NCBI GenBank assembly: GCA_037447655.1
Contig: JBBHKE010000478.1
Coordinates: 1 to 64,000, forward strand
Origin: Zygnema cylindricum
Taxonomy: Eukaryota; Streptophyta; Zygnematophyceae; Zygnematales; Zygnemataceae
Length of the DNA stretch: 64,000 bases
Reading direction: 5' to 3'
Positions 20,401-31,136 of the stretch are shown here, piece by piece. The translations under genes and the position numbers were made by a program. The notes below the pieces were generated by a model. The model saw only the letters and a program-made list of their open reading frames with translations, did not search any database and was not told where the DNA came from. Position 1 is the first letter of the stretch, and the number at the start of each line of letters is the position of its first letter.

Positions 20401-21797
20401 ATAAGGCCCAGTTAGTGGCCAAAGGTTTTACTCAGAAAGAGGGAATAGACTACGAAGAAACCTTTGCTCTGGTCGTCAGATTTCCCTCGGTCACGATACT
20501 TCCCAGTATGGCAGCCGTAGAAGACATGGAAGTACACCAGATGGACATTAAAACTGCCTTCTTGCATGGAGAACTAGAGGAGGAGATCTTCATGCGACAT
20601 CCGGAAGGATTCGTGGAACAAGGAGAAGAAAGTAAGGTATGCCGGCTAATCAAATTTCTCTATGGTTTGAAACAGGCGCCCAGACAATGGAACAAGAAAC
20701 TTGATGAGTTCCTTACTGGTCTGCGATACATTGGGGTCACTTCGGTTCACTCAATTTATGTTTTTGAAGATGACAAAAGTGTCATCTTTATTGCAATTTA
20801 CGATGATGATTTACTTGTTTTGAGTAAGTCAGTGGAGAAAATTAACAAATTAAAAACATATATGAAGGGAAGATTTGAGATGAAGGACATGGGGGAGCCA
20901 AGATGTATTATGGGAATACAAGTAGAGAGAGATAGAGAAAAGAGAATAATTAGATTAACTCAAAAACAGGCAATTGGAAATATGTTGGAAAAAATTCAGA
21001 TGGACAAAGCCAACAATTGTACAACTCCCATGGATCTAAAGAAGGGAAGTGAAGGGAATGAAGAAGAAGACATCCTAATTCTACATGATGAACTAGGTCC
21101 AGAAGAGAGGAAGTTCATGCAGACTATCCCATACAGACAGGTAGTGGGCAGTCTGATTTATTTCATGAATTGTACCAGACCGGATTTGGCAACTGCCGTA
21201 GAAGTAAGTGCTAAGTAGGAATCTGAATGCTCCTACCAAAAGGGATTGGGAAGCTGCTAAGAGGGTCTTCAGATATCTCATAGGAACTAGGGATCTATGG
21301 CTGAATTTGGTGGGGAAAATACTAACATCACCACTTGGAGTGATGCAAGCTATGGGGATGCTCCGATCCGAAGATGTACATCTGGATATGTGTTGTATGT
21401 GAGGAATGGTGCTTCTTGTTGGAGCAGTAACCAGCAAAAGGTCATTGCTCAGTCCACCATAGAGGCTGAGTATATGGCATCTTGCTTTGCTGTAAAGGAA
21501 TTGATGTGGGTCAAATCCTTACTTGGTGAATTGGGACATCTTTAGATTGGAATTCCGAAAATATTCTGTGATAATCAAGCAGCAATTGCAATTGCTACTA
21601 ATCCTAAACATCACTTTAAAGCAAATCACATGGATATCAGACTTAGCTTTGTTAGGGAAAAGGTGGAGAACAAAATAATAAGTCTAGAATATAGACCAGA
21701 CAGTGAAATGGTGGCAGACATGATGACAAAGCCTGTGCCTTCTCCTAAATTAATATTTTGCAGAGAGAAGTGTGGACTTAAACTAAAAGGTGACTAG
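17418..21797 (+). pseudogene. Broken gag-pol of copia element B
   Basis: gag starts at 17418 inside the LTR. Lesions are TAA 17865, a frameshift around 18,190-18,300, TAG 19241 and TGA 19316 (both at positions where element A has Trp), TAG 19619, TGA 20012 with frameshifts to about 20,230, and TAG 21216. The last TAG is at 21795. Domains: gag; an intact zinc knuckle CHFCKKLGHYMAEC (near 18335); protease WIVDSGTSMHMC (near 18575); integrase (18,950-19,620); reverse transcriptase (20,230-21,000), whose active-site box reads YDDD rather than YVDD (near 20800); RNase H with AQSTIEAEYMAS (21,300-21,790). Confidence 0.95.
17438..17452 (+). other. Primer-binding site, half-tRNA initiator-Met type (element B)
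   Basis: GTTATGGGCCCACC (17439-17452) is complementary over 14 bases to the anticodon stem-loop of plant initiator tRNA-Met, with complementarity ending after this. The ATG it contains is the complement of the CAU anticodon and is in frame with gag. Confidence 0.9.
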
Positions 21798-21810
21798 AAA
21801 ATAAGGGGAG

Positions 21811-22809
21811 TGTTGAAATTAAAAGGTTTTCTTATGTATTTTCTAGGTTTTTTAAGTAATCTAAAATGAGGAAGGAAAAGCAGAGGCAACATGCTTCTAA
21901 CTTCTCTCTCTAGCCCCATACTTGTCGTAGTCACTGGAGGCTGAAGAAGAAGCTAGAGCTATGGCTGCCTATGCTCCTTGTAGAGTCAGAAGGCAGTCTT
22001 TTGTTAAACTTACCAAAAAGGTTGACGGACCCAGGATTTGATCCTGGTACCTACCGTCCATCTGAATAGACCAACGTCGCTACCATGTAGTCTAGCACCT
22101 GTGTCGAGGTATATAGGGTACGATAGCTATATAAATATGTACAAATAGGAAAACTCATTTAACTGACGAACGGACTACAATCACATAGACATTGTTAGAT
22201 TGAATCACATCTAAAAGTACTGTTTGTATATTAACGACTATAAATTAAGGTCGATATCAATCGAACGGCGTAGGAAGAAGCCGGCATCGCGGAATGGACG
22301 ATTTGGCCGTTTACTGTCCCAGCCGCGTCGGGTGACACATGGCAATACGACATTGGATAGCGGCATCTCTGGGACATACCATGGCGAACCCGGAAATGGC
22401 AGGCGTCATCTTCTTGGCCATGTCGTACAATGGCCGTACAGAAAGCACTCAGGGCCAAGTACCTTTCTGTACTGTACACTGAATTGATAGGTTGCGTACT
22501 TCAGTAGTAGTGGGATAAGAGAGGGGTTCAGGACTTAGAAAATATTAAGGTAGCAGCCTCTCTCCCAGAGTACTTCTATATAAAAGGTCATCTTTGACCA
22601 TTGATAATTTACTGCTCAGGGGAGCAAATTCAACGATTCTTTTTGTGGCAGACTCATGGGAGTCAGCTCTTCTCAAGAGGGCAGTCAGGTTTATCGATAT
22701 TCTGTCAGGGTGTTAGCAATATTCAGACAAAGCTTAAAGAACTGAGGTTATCCTAGAGGCTTCTAGCAATCTGCCTAATCTGAGTACCAATGAAGGTCTC
22801 AGAGTTGCA
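21811..22809 (+). repeat. 3' LTR of copia element B
   Basis: It carries a better-preserved TATA box (TATATAAAAGG, 22577-22587) and an antisense tRNA-like hairpin (22024-22092). It ends with the gag start region, where ATGGAGG has become ATGAAGG. Confidence 0.95.
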
Positions 22810-23170
22810 AAGTTAGAGTCCAAATTCTAAAAATCTTGAAAAAAATCTACAAACGGAATATTTGTACGAAATTTTTGTACCACGAAGGTAATTAATGAAT
22901 CGTACATAAAGTTTTCGGCCAGATTTTGATTTTGAAAATGGAAATCAAAATTTTGAAACAAAATGGCAAACAAATGCGACAAACTTTGAAGGTCGAGGCA
23001 AACTTTGAATGTCGGTTAATGTTAGACGGAGCGTGCGATGATATTTTCACCTGACCTGCATTCAGCGTGGCGGGAGGCACATGGCATGTACGACGTGAAC
23101 GCTTGTGATCGCTTGTACAATATAGATATTTTTTTTCCTTTTCACGTGTACCAATGGTAACGAATGGCAA

Positions 23171-23228
23171 TCATCTAGTGGGCCCCAACTCTCCTCACCG
23201 ATGAGAGTTGGGGCCCACTGGATGATGT
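23171..23228. repeat. Long internal hairpin of foldback MITE copy 2
   Basis: Two near-perfect inverted arms of about 24 bp surround a short spacer of about 9 bases. The core arm is AGTGGGCCCCAACTCTC. In copy 1 (about 7127-7166) the same arms are present but partly deleted. Confidence 0.8.
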
Positions 23229-23496
23229 GCTCGATTGCTTCTCGGATCTCAAAAAGTGAAACATCCAGCGGTCAAGAATTACGCCTACATCATTGGAGCT
23301 TCCCGACAGCTTTTTTAGTAACGATGTTTCGTCTGACAAAAAAAAATATGGTACGGCTCTGTACGACGCTGTACGAAAAAGTACGGCGTCTAGTAACGAA
23401 CCCCACTTTTCTTCTAATGGAATGTTACCCTCAATCGACCCGGTCTGTAGAGTTTGGCGTACAGCTACATAAACGTATGATCGAACTTCACCCTCA

Positions 23497-23582
23497 GTGT
23501 CTCTTTTTTATGGTTTTAACCAATTGTAGCATTTTTTAAAGTTGGCCGTACAATTACAGAATGTCCCAATAGAACTTCACCC
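23497..23582. mobile_element. Right-terminus fragment of a further foldback MITE-like element
   Basis: The sequence ends AGAACTTCACCC at 23582, followed by TTA (23583-23585), matching the family terminus. Its left end is not assigned; TTA|GGGTGAAC at 6916-6919 is one candidate. It abuts the truncated LTR of the next element. Confidence 0.4.
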
Positions 23583-23804
23583 TTAATTATCAATAGAAAT
23601 GAATGATTTTTTTCAATTGTTTACCTATTGCTACTTAAACACAGGGTGTTTATTTTGTCGCATAATTAATCTATGTCCTTCCTTGTCAGTAATTAAGTCT
23701 GTTTTCTCATATTGAGATTTGTTTTCCTTAGCTTCCAGTCTTGTAATTAAACGATCCTATGGCCAATTTTTTTTAATCTCAAAATGGTATCGAAGCTTTA
23801 TGTA

Positions 23805-26800
23805 AAATTACAAAATTCCATAAATTTAATGGTAGTGATTATTTACTGTGGAAAGCTAAGATGACCCGAATTCCAAAATTAAAGAATTACTCGGGTATTC
23901 TATCAGGCACTGAACATAAACCCACTGAAGACTTAGCGGCAGCCGGATATGATAAAATGGAAGAAGAGGCTGCGATATTATTTTTTCTAGTAGTGGAAGA
24001 CAGTCAGCTTTTACACATAGTTGAGTTGGATAAACCTAAAGCTATGTAGGATAACTAAAGATTATACATGAGCCTACTAATCCGTCACATATTATGCAAT
24101 TAAAGAACAAATTGTTGGACTTTAGAATAAAGAGTGGAGATACTATGGAAACCCGCATCCATAGACTGAAAGAGCTTAAATGACAGTTAGTCGCAGTTGG
24201 CACAAAACTGAATGATGATGATTTGATCCTCACACTGTTTGGGTCTTTAGGTATTTGCCCTCACAGTATGCTATGAGGTATTTGCCATCACAGTATGTTA
24301 TGATGATCACAACTTTGAAAAGTCAACCTACTGTAGACTTTGTGGACTTTGATACAGTATATGAGCATTTCATTCATGAAGAAGTTGAAATTAAAAGAAA
24401 GGAGAAAAAAGAGTCAGGTGCAGCTCTTTCTACCAAAAGGAGACAGTCAGTATAACGCACTGAGTTAGCAACTGCTTGTGCTATATGTGGCAAAACCAAT
24501 CATCAGACTGTTGACTGTAAATTAAAAAATAAAGAGACTGAAAACTGTAAGAAAAAGATTGTTTGTTACTGTTGTGGAAAACCATGTCATAAGTCTTCAG
24601 TTTGTCGTAGCAAAGACATAAACAAACAGAACGAACAATAATTCGTTATGAACATTCAATATGAGACTAAACTTTTTCTCACACAGTCTAATGCTCAAAG
24701 AACATATGGATTATAAACTCTAGAGCTTCTCATCATATGTGTAATGATAAGTCCATTTTTTCTTCTCTCACAACATTAGAGAGTCCTTAACGTATTGTAC
24801 TAGCAGATGATAAGATTATAAAGACCAGTTTAATAGGCGAGTTTAAGTGAGAGTTATACTGTGATACTATACTTACACAATTTAAAACATAACCTTTTTA
24901 GTGTTATGCATGCTGTGAGGAGTGGACTGAAAGTCGAATTTGAGAAAAACAAATTAAACATTGTGAAATCAAAAGTGAGGGAAAGCTAATCGCTCTTGGA
25001 TATCCATAAGGAAATCTTTTTGCTCTACGTTTGGATGATGAAGATGCATAGATGAATTTCAGTAAAGAAGCACATACTTTCGAGCTATGGCATCGGCGAT
25101 TTGGTCATGTGGGAGAGCAAGATCTCAAACGACTCGTCGAAAAAAAGATGCTCTAAGGACTTGAGGACGTCGACGCCAAGGAGAACCTTAAGATGTGTGA
25201 ACGATATGCTCAAGAAAAAAGGCAACGAAGGCTTGTTTTTCATAAAGATGATGAACTCAAACATAGAAGGACGCTGGAGCTTATTCATTTTGACTTGAGC
25301 GATCCTCACACCTTAAGTCCTACAGGTTCTAGATTTTTCACCACGTTTTTGGATGAGTGCACTAGAAAAGTTTGGGTGTATTTTATAAAATCTAAAAGTG
25401 AAGCCTATGAGAAATTCAGAGAGTTTAAAACCATGGTAAAAAGTCAGGCAAGAGAGCGGATCCATATTTGAAGGTCGCATGATGGGGGGGAATATACCTC
25501 CAATGATTTTAAAGAAAACAGCATAACTTAGGGGATATAGCAAAAATTTATAGTAGCTTATAGTCCGCAGCAAAAAAGAGTATAGAAAGACTTAACCAAA
25601 CTTTAGTTGAAATTGCACGTTGTTTATTACATAGCGCAAAACTGAATCAAAACCTATGGGCTCAACCTATCCTTACTGCAGTTTATTTAAATAAGCGTTC
25701 TCTAAGCGCTTCTCTGAAAGATATTACACCTGAAGAAGCTTGGCCAGGCTTTAAACCAAACATTAAACATTTTAAAGTTTTTGGAAGTAAAACCTTTGTT
25801 CACACCCTAGTACAGAAAAGATAAAAAATTGACAAGAAGAGTTGGATTTGTGTCTTTTTAGGTAGGTTATGACATAAACAGAAAAGCTTACAAAATTTAT
25901 AACCCAGTAACAAAGAAAGTTCAAATTAGTCGAGATGTGACTGTGGATGAAGGGAAAGAAAGTAGTTCAGATGTAAGAGATAAATTTGACCCTTGGTATG
26001 AAAAACTAGAGACAATCACTGTCCCTTTTAACAATCAAGAATAATTGGAAAGTGGGTCTCCACAAACATCGGGTACTCCAGTTAGAAAACATGAAGTGGA
26101 GCTTTCGTCATCCATGCTAATTTCTATTCCAATTCAGACTTTTGTCATCCCTAGTGGAACATCAACCTTTTAATCTTTACCGATCGAGAAGTTACAAGTA
26201 CCGCAACCTTCGCAAATTACAACCTCTCCGAATCCAATTCAACAATCGAAATTGAAGGTAACTCCTCAAAGAGTTTCTAATTGGATAAGTGCTAAACCAA
26301 AACGGCTTATTGAAGAAACGAGAGATGTGGGTTTAGCTTATTGTTTTATAGCAGCAGAGGGGGAACCGCAAACCTTTCATAACGCTTTAGAGAGTTTTAG
26401 TTCTCAAAATGGGAAGAGGAAACAGAATTAGAATTTGACTCATTGATCAAAAACATAACTTGGACCTTAGTAGAACGCCCAAAAGAGAAAAACATTGTGG
26501 GGTGTAAATGGGTCTTTAAGATTAAGAGGAAGTCAGATGGGTCAGTGGAAAGATATAAAAGAAGGTTGGTAGCTAAAGGGTATTCTTAAGAAGAGGGGGT
26601 TGATTACACTAAGACTTTCTCACCACTAGTGAAGTTTAATATTCTCAAAAGTTTAACAGCCTTAGGGCAGCGAAGGGTATGAAGATGCATCAACTAGATA
26701 TCAAAAGTGCATTTTTAACTGAGGAGTTGGAGGAACAAGTGTACATGGAACAACCGGAGGGCATGATAGAACAAGGAAAATAACGCATGGTGTGTAAACT

Positions 26801-27875
26801 ACACAAAACCATTTACGGTCTAAAACAAAGTCCGAGGTGTTGGAACATCAAACTTGACACCGAAATGAGAAAAGCGGGCATTGAGAGATGTAACACGGAT
26901 AGAGCAGTTTACACTATTAGGGAAGACAAATCTTAGTGATTGTCTCAGTTTATGTCGATGACATGAGTGTGTTTGGTTATTTGTCAGCCGAGATTGAAAA
27001 GGTCAAACGGTTCTTCAACATCAAATTTGAGACGACTGACTTTGGAGAGTTAAGTTACCTTGTTGGTATAGAAATCAAAAACGATGTTTATACATTTTCC
27101 ATGAATCAACAAAACTATGCAACAGAAGTATTAAAACGCTTTGGTACGAAAGACTGTATTCCCGTATCATCACCTTTAGACTCGAGTCAAAAGCTTACGA
27201 AAATAATGGGTCCTAAGTCAAAGCTTGAAAAGGAACAGATTAGGCAAGTCCCTTACAAAGAGACAGTGGGCAACTTGATGTACTTAATGGTTGGCACACG
27301 CCTTGATTTTGTTGCAGCTGTAGGTTTGGTTAGTCAATTCATGCAAAATCCAGGTCTTCAGCACTGGTATGTTGTTAAACGTGTTTTAGGGTATGTCAAA
27401 GGGACTGTAAATTACAGCCTTAACCTTTTGAAGAACACTGGAAACTTTGATTTTTTCAGCTATGTTGATACGGATTGGGGAGGCGACCTTAACACAAGGA
27501 GGAGCACTATCGGCTGGATTTCACGTGTTTAAGAGGACCTATCAGTCGGAGTTCGAAACGTCAATCTTCATTGGCGTTATCCAGCACGGAGGCAGAATAC
27601 GTGGCGGCTACTCAAGGAGCAAAGGAAGCCATTTGGCTTCGCAACTTTTACTTTGAGATTGGGTTTTAACCGATAAAAGAGGCGTTGATTCTCACTGATT
27701 ATTAGAGTAGCATTGCTTTGATGAAAAATCTAGTTTACCATGCAAAAAAAAAACATATAGACATTCACACACATTTTGTGAGAGAACAAGTTGAAAGGAA
27801 AGTTTTAAAGTTTGAGTTTGTTAGTGCAACTCATCAAGCAATAGATAGCTTGACTAAGGCTTCCTCGAGATGAAA
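23805..27875 (+). pseudogene. Broken gag-pol of copia element C
   Basis: gag shows YLLWKAKMTRIPKLKNY near 23,840. Two CCHC zinc knuckles, CAICGKTNHQTVDC and CYCCGKPCHKSSVC, lie at about 24,477-24,610. The protease core is decayed (SRASHHMC in place of a DSGASHHM-like motif, near 24,730). Integrase follows at 25,080-25,830, with RSHDGGEYTS near 25,475. Reverse transcriptase spans about 26,450-27,500, with the box VYVDDMSVF near 26,950 in the longest remaining frame (26936-27532). RNase H is at 27,550-27,870 (ALSSTEAEYVA). Many stops and frameshifts rule out function. Confidence 0.9.
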
Positions 27876-27958
27876 TTGTTGATTGTAATCAGCTCACAGG
27901 AATTCGTCCTATTTTTTGAAAGACAGTTAATAGTATGAGAAAATGACCTAAAGAGGGG

Positions 27959-28528
27959 TAGTTAGATTTCTGTGTCCATTTTTTGTGAAGGATCAAAAGT
28001 CAAAGTTAGTCAACGTTGCGTGAGAAAGAATCAACCGAAGTCTTGTTAGGTACATGTACGGTTGAATAGACGTCAGGGTAAATTTACGTAGACGTCAAGT
28101 TAACTTTGCGTAGACGTCAACATTTGATGAAACGTAGTCGTCTACTTGTATTGTACGGCAAGTGAAGTCGTCGCAGATTTTGAGTGAATGTCACGTAGTG
28201 AATTACGACCGTTGATTAAGTTTACGTAGTTCACAAGTTAGGATTTTGTTCTTTTACGTGAAACACAAGTAGCGTAGTACTTACATCATCTATACATATA
28301 AAATGTACTCATGCTTACATTGAAAATTAATCATCAATAAAAGTGAATGATTCTCTCGAATCGTTTACCTATTGCTACCTTAGCACTGAGTGTGTATTTT
28401 GTCGCATGATTAATCTATTTTCTTCCTTGTTTAGTAATTAAGTGTTTTTCTCATATCGATATTTATTTTCTTTAGCTTATTGTCTTATAATTGAACGATC
28501 CTATGGCCACTTTTTCTAAATCTCAACA
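27959..28528 (+). repeat. 3' LTR of copia element C
   Basis: About 570 bp, whose last 200 bp match 23586-23784. It contains several GTAGACGTCA-type repeats (28,068-28,110). The start is set by the preceding purine tract and is uncertain by a few bases. Confidence 0.8.
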
Positions 28529-28931
28529 CTTCCCGGGCAATAATTTTTTCTAAAAATATGTAACGGTATTTGTATATACGGTCGCGTCCGATCATTTGTA
28601 GAGAATTGCGAATGCTTCACCAAAATAGGGTTTCGCTAGTTTGTAATCTTAGCACCATATATTGTTGTAGATTTTTAGGAATATAATGTTCTCAATTGCA
28701 GCTTGAAGTTCGTACTATAATTTTTTTGTGCAGTTCTTCGTGTAGTTCTGTATCTTTTCCTTCCTCTCAAGCTATTTTGTCTTTTTTCTATTTTGTCTAG
28801 TGTTTTGTATCGGGTAAGAAATTATCTCTATATTGAGCTCCTCAATATATCGAAGCAATATATTGATTATTCGATACCTTAAATTAGGTATGTATTGATT
28901 ATCGGCAAGGGGCCTTCAATACACAACACTA
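28529..28931. mobile_element. Non-coding stretch ending in a hAT-like terminus
   Basis: No gene is seen. It ends ATACACAACACTA at 28931, the same right terminus found at 41150 and 41888, so at least its right part is a fragment of that element. The left boundary is not determined. Confidence 0.4.
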
Positions 28932-29139
28932 CAACCATGAATCGCAATTAGCGTTAATGTTTTTTTCGCCTCTTAAAACATACTTTCTCCTCGGATTGTG
29001 GATCTGACGGTTGCAATTGAACGGTTATATTCTTGGTTTACAAATGGCGGTCTTAAACTAGAATTTGGACAAGTGTGTATGGAGAAAAGATGTTTTCACT
29101 GGCGATACAATTATTAACCCTAATTATGATTCACTATTG
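28932..29139. mobile_element. Short TIR MITE, family B (copy 1)
   Basis: About 208 bp. It begins CAACCATGAATCGCAATTAG and ends in a diverged inverted form (CTAATTATGATTCACTATTG). Its relatives are at 55688-55899 and 56231-56443. Shared features are a TTTTTTTCGCC stretch near each end and a GACAAGTGTGTA phrase inside. Confidence 0.75.
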
Positions 29140-29388
29140 TATTGTACTTTTTCACTTTAAAATTTCCTTTTCCCCCGTGTAGGGTTCTCAGTTGCTCTTG
29201 TGCCGTTCGTTTCGTTCGTTCCCTGAACCTGAATAGTTTACCATCAGACTCTCGTAATGAACGACTCAGATTTGATTCATAACAATGAAGATAGAGAAAT
29301 CGCGCGAATCTGTTCTCACGTGTTAAAATGTTTACAGTGTCAGCACACACTATAGTGGCTTCGCGCGCATGTGTATCCAAATTAGGAC

Positions 29389-29584
29389 TTATGTATGTAT
29401 GTATGTATGTATGTATGTATGTATGTATGTATGTATGTATGTATGTATGTATGTATGTATGTATGTGTGTGTGTGTGTGTTTGTATGTATATGTGTGTTT
29501 GTATGTATGTATGTATGTATGTATGTATGTATGTATGTATGTATGTATGTTTGTATGTATGTATGTATGTATGTATGTACTTAT
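29389..29584. repeat. (GTAT)n microsatellite
   Basis: About 195 bp of ATGT/GTAT units with a GTGTGT interruption near 29,465-29,500. Frames reading MYVCMYVC through it are artefacts. Confidence 0.97.
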
Positions 29585-29623
29585 GTGGAATTGTTGATTT
29601 ATAGTAACGGCCTTAGGTCATGT

Positions 29624-30062
29624 GCGTTGTTCACACTTGGAAAAATGGGAAAACGATGTCATAAATTTTTGGATCCGTACGCCAAATTTCATAAAATGAA
29701 AGAAATCGCGGCGGTGAAGGTTGGAACGGTCGAATTCGACTGTTTTGGAGCGTAGCGGCGGACAAAAGATGCAGTTCTATGCGTCAAAACTCGACAGTTG
29801 CGAAAACCAGACGGCAACTGCCATCCGCCATCGGACATCATGTTCGGAATACACTTTTTCGTTTTTGAAGAATTACAAAAACGAAGCACACGGACGTGAA
29901 CCGTACAAGACTTCATTCCCTCGCAAACTTTTGAACAAACTAGAGGACCAATCATATAAGAGAACATGTAATGTCACAAAAAAAAAACACCAATGGAAAA
30001 AAAAAACGTTACCTTTTTCCCACTCTTTGGTAGTTCTGCTCCTTTATTCCTTTACTGCAAAG
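29624..30062 (+). repeat. Dispersed repeat family C, copy 1
   Basis: Starts GCGTTGTTCACACTTGG and ends TTTACTGCAAAG. It is a direct copy of 35349-35841. A reading frame shared by both copies (QKMQFYASKLDS to LNKLEDQS) is kept here, but an insertion near 29735 breaks it from the upstream part. No known domain is recognised. Confidence 0.8.
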
Positions 30063-31136
30063 TCAAATCGGTTGAGACGAGTGGGAGGCTTTCGGATTGT
30101 GGAAGTGTGTATTTACCCGTACCAGGTTTCTGTGTAGTATTCTTTTAGTTGTAATAGACTTGTATGCTTTAGTGTTCTTCTTTTTCCTTATCTTTCCCAA
30201 ATTAAACTCACTTTTTTCTACAATCTGAAAGCCTCTCACTCCCTCTCACATCCCCACTTCCACACTCTTTACGCGTCTGCATCCTTATCCTAACCTCTCT
30301 CTCATTTTCAAAACATACGACTTCTGGCCCCCCTCTCTCTCTCTCTCTCTCTCTCTNNNNNNNNNNTTTTTTTTTTTTTTTACTTCTCCTCTTTTATCTT
30401 CTGCACTTTAACGTGTCCACAGCTCGGACAACACCGTGGACGTTTTCCATTCCCGTACCAACAGCACGTACACAGTTTATTGTACTTCCACGTACGTTAT
30501 AGTAGTCGACGCGAGTTGAATTTGAGTTTATTATCGCTCTATAGCATTTGTTTTATTTTGTGTTTTCATTTTTACCTATTTATGTTGTTGTTCCCCTCCA
30601 CCTTCCTTTTCTTTCCAGTTGCTGAATCGACCAATACCAATCCAGCCAAATAAAAGACGGAAACGCACTTCGCAGAGTTACACTCGTTTGCTACGAGTTC
30701 TATATATTGTTCCTTTTACCCCTTTTGTTTTTGGTTTATGAATTCAATCACATTTGTATTTATCCATTTTTACTTTTGTGTTTTATTTTGTTTACGATAT
30801 CTCGCTATTATTTGAGTTTAAGTTGAGCGCAGCTGATGATATTGCATGCACCTTCATGTTATTTGACACATGCACGACAACCATGCCCTTACCTTTTGCA
30901 GGTGCCACAACAGGCTCGACACCTGTGCAATTTCACGTCTTCTATTTTCTCCTCTTCATTTTTTTTTTTTTTTTGCAAAATATTTCCTTTGAAAGCATAT
31001 TATTTTTAAGACATTTGTTTAAAGCTTACAGATTTGGTCGTCCCATATTTCCATTATTATGTTTTGGCTCTTTAAATATCATTTTTTTGGAATTTCGATT
31101 TTTCAATAAAGGTTAATTTCTCCTAGACTCGATCAG
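30063..31136. other. Non-coding, with assembly gap
   Basis: AT-rich sequence with pyrimidine runs. A 10-base N run lies at 30357-30366 between a CT microsatellite and a T run. No gene is supported; the 120-codon frame at 30754-31116 is AT-driven and hydrophobic. Confidence 0.6.

Larger units (their letters stand above)
16439..22809 (+). mobile_element. Ty1/copia LTR retrotransposon B
   Basis: Both LTRs are 999 bp (16439-17437 and 21811-22809), from TGTTGAA to TTGCA, with a perfect 5-bp target duplication AAGTT (16434-16438 and 22810-22814). It is a diverged relative of element A, with the same primer-site type, the same gag start inside the LTR and an identical polypurine tract. The LTRs differ at roughly 6-7% of positions by eye over about 230 bp. 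gag-pol is broken by stops and frameshifts. Confidence 0.97.
16309..23430. mobile_element. Foldback MITE-like element (copy 2), split by copia B
   Basis: The left terminus GGGTAACATTATATTAG (16309) pairs with an inverted right terminus GGGTAACATTCCATTAG ending at 23430. Both flanks are TCA (16306-16308 and 23431-23433). Removing copia B leaves about 750 bp. The right part (22815-23430), read on the minus strand, is closely similar to 6919-7310 of copy 1. It contains a long perfect-looking hairpin at 23171-23228 that is partly deleted in copy 1. Confidence 0.75.
7821..23493. mobile_element. Outer foldback MITE-like element split by later insertions
   Basis: The left terminus GGGTGAAGTTCCATCA (7821) pairs with an inverted right terminus at 23478-23493, which reads GGGTGAAGTTCGATCA on the minus strand. 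Both are flanked by TCA (7818-7820 and 23494-23496). The host sequence would be 7821-8296 plus 16125-16308 plus 23434-23493, about 720 bp once the copia element at 8297-16119 and the second MITE at 16309-23430 are removed. The internal phrase CGTTGGATGTT is shared with copy 1. No intact relative is available for comparison, so the reconstruction rests on 15 of 16 matching terminal bases and identical flanks. Confidence 0.6.
23586..28528 (+). mobile_element. Ty1/copia LTR retrotransposon C, degenerate
   Basis: The right LTR is about 27959-28528, ending TCTCAACA. The left LTR keeps only its last 200 bp (23586-23784), cut by a MITE terminus. The primer-binding site TGGTATCGAAGC (23785-23796) resembles the usual plant site TGGTATCAGAGC, complementary to the 3' end of initiator tRNA-Met. 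It therefore primes differently from elements A and B. The polypurine tract AAAGAGGGG is near 27950. The element is heavily mutated. Confidence 0.88.

Noticed and set aside
6919-23582. A single outer MITE from 6919 to 23582 flanked by TTA
   Set aside because: Flanks and approximate termini would fit, but 6919 pairs better with 7817, so this was not adopted.
29328-29755. MYVCMYVC repeat proteins
   Set aside because: They are frames through a GTAT microsatellite.
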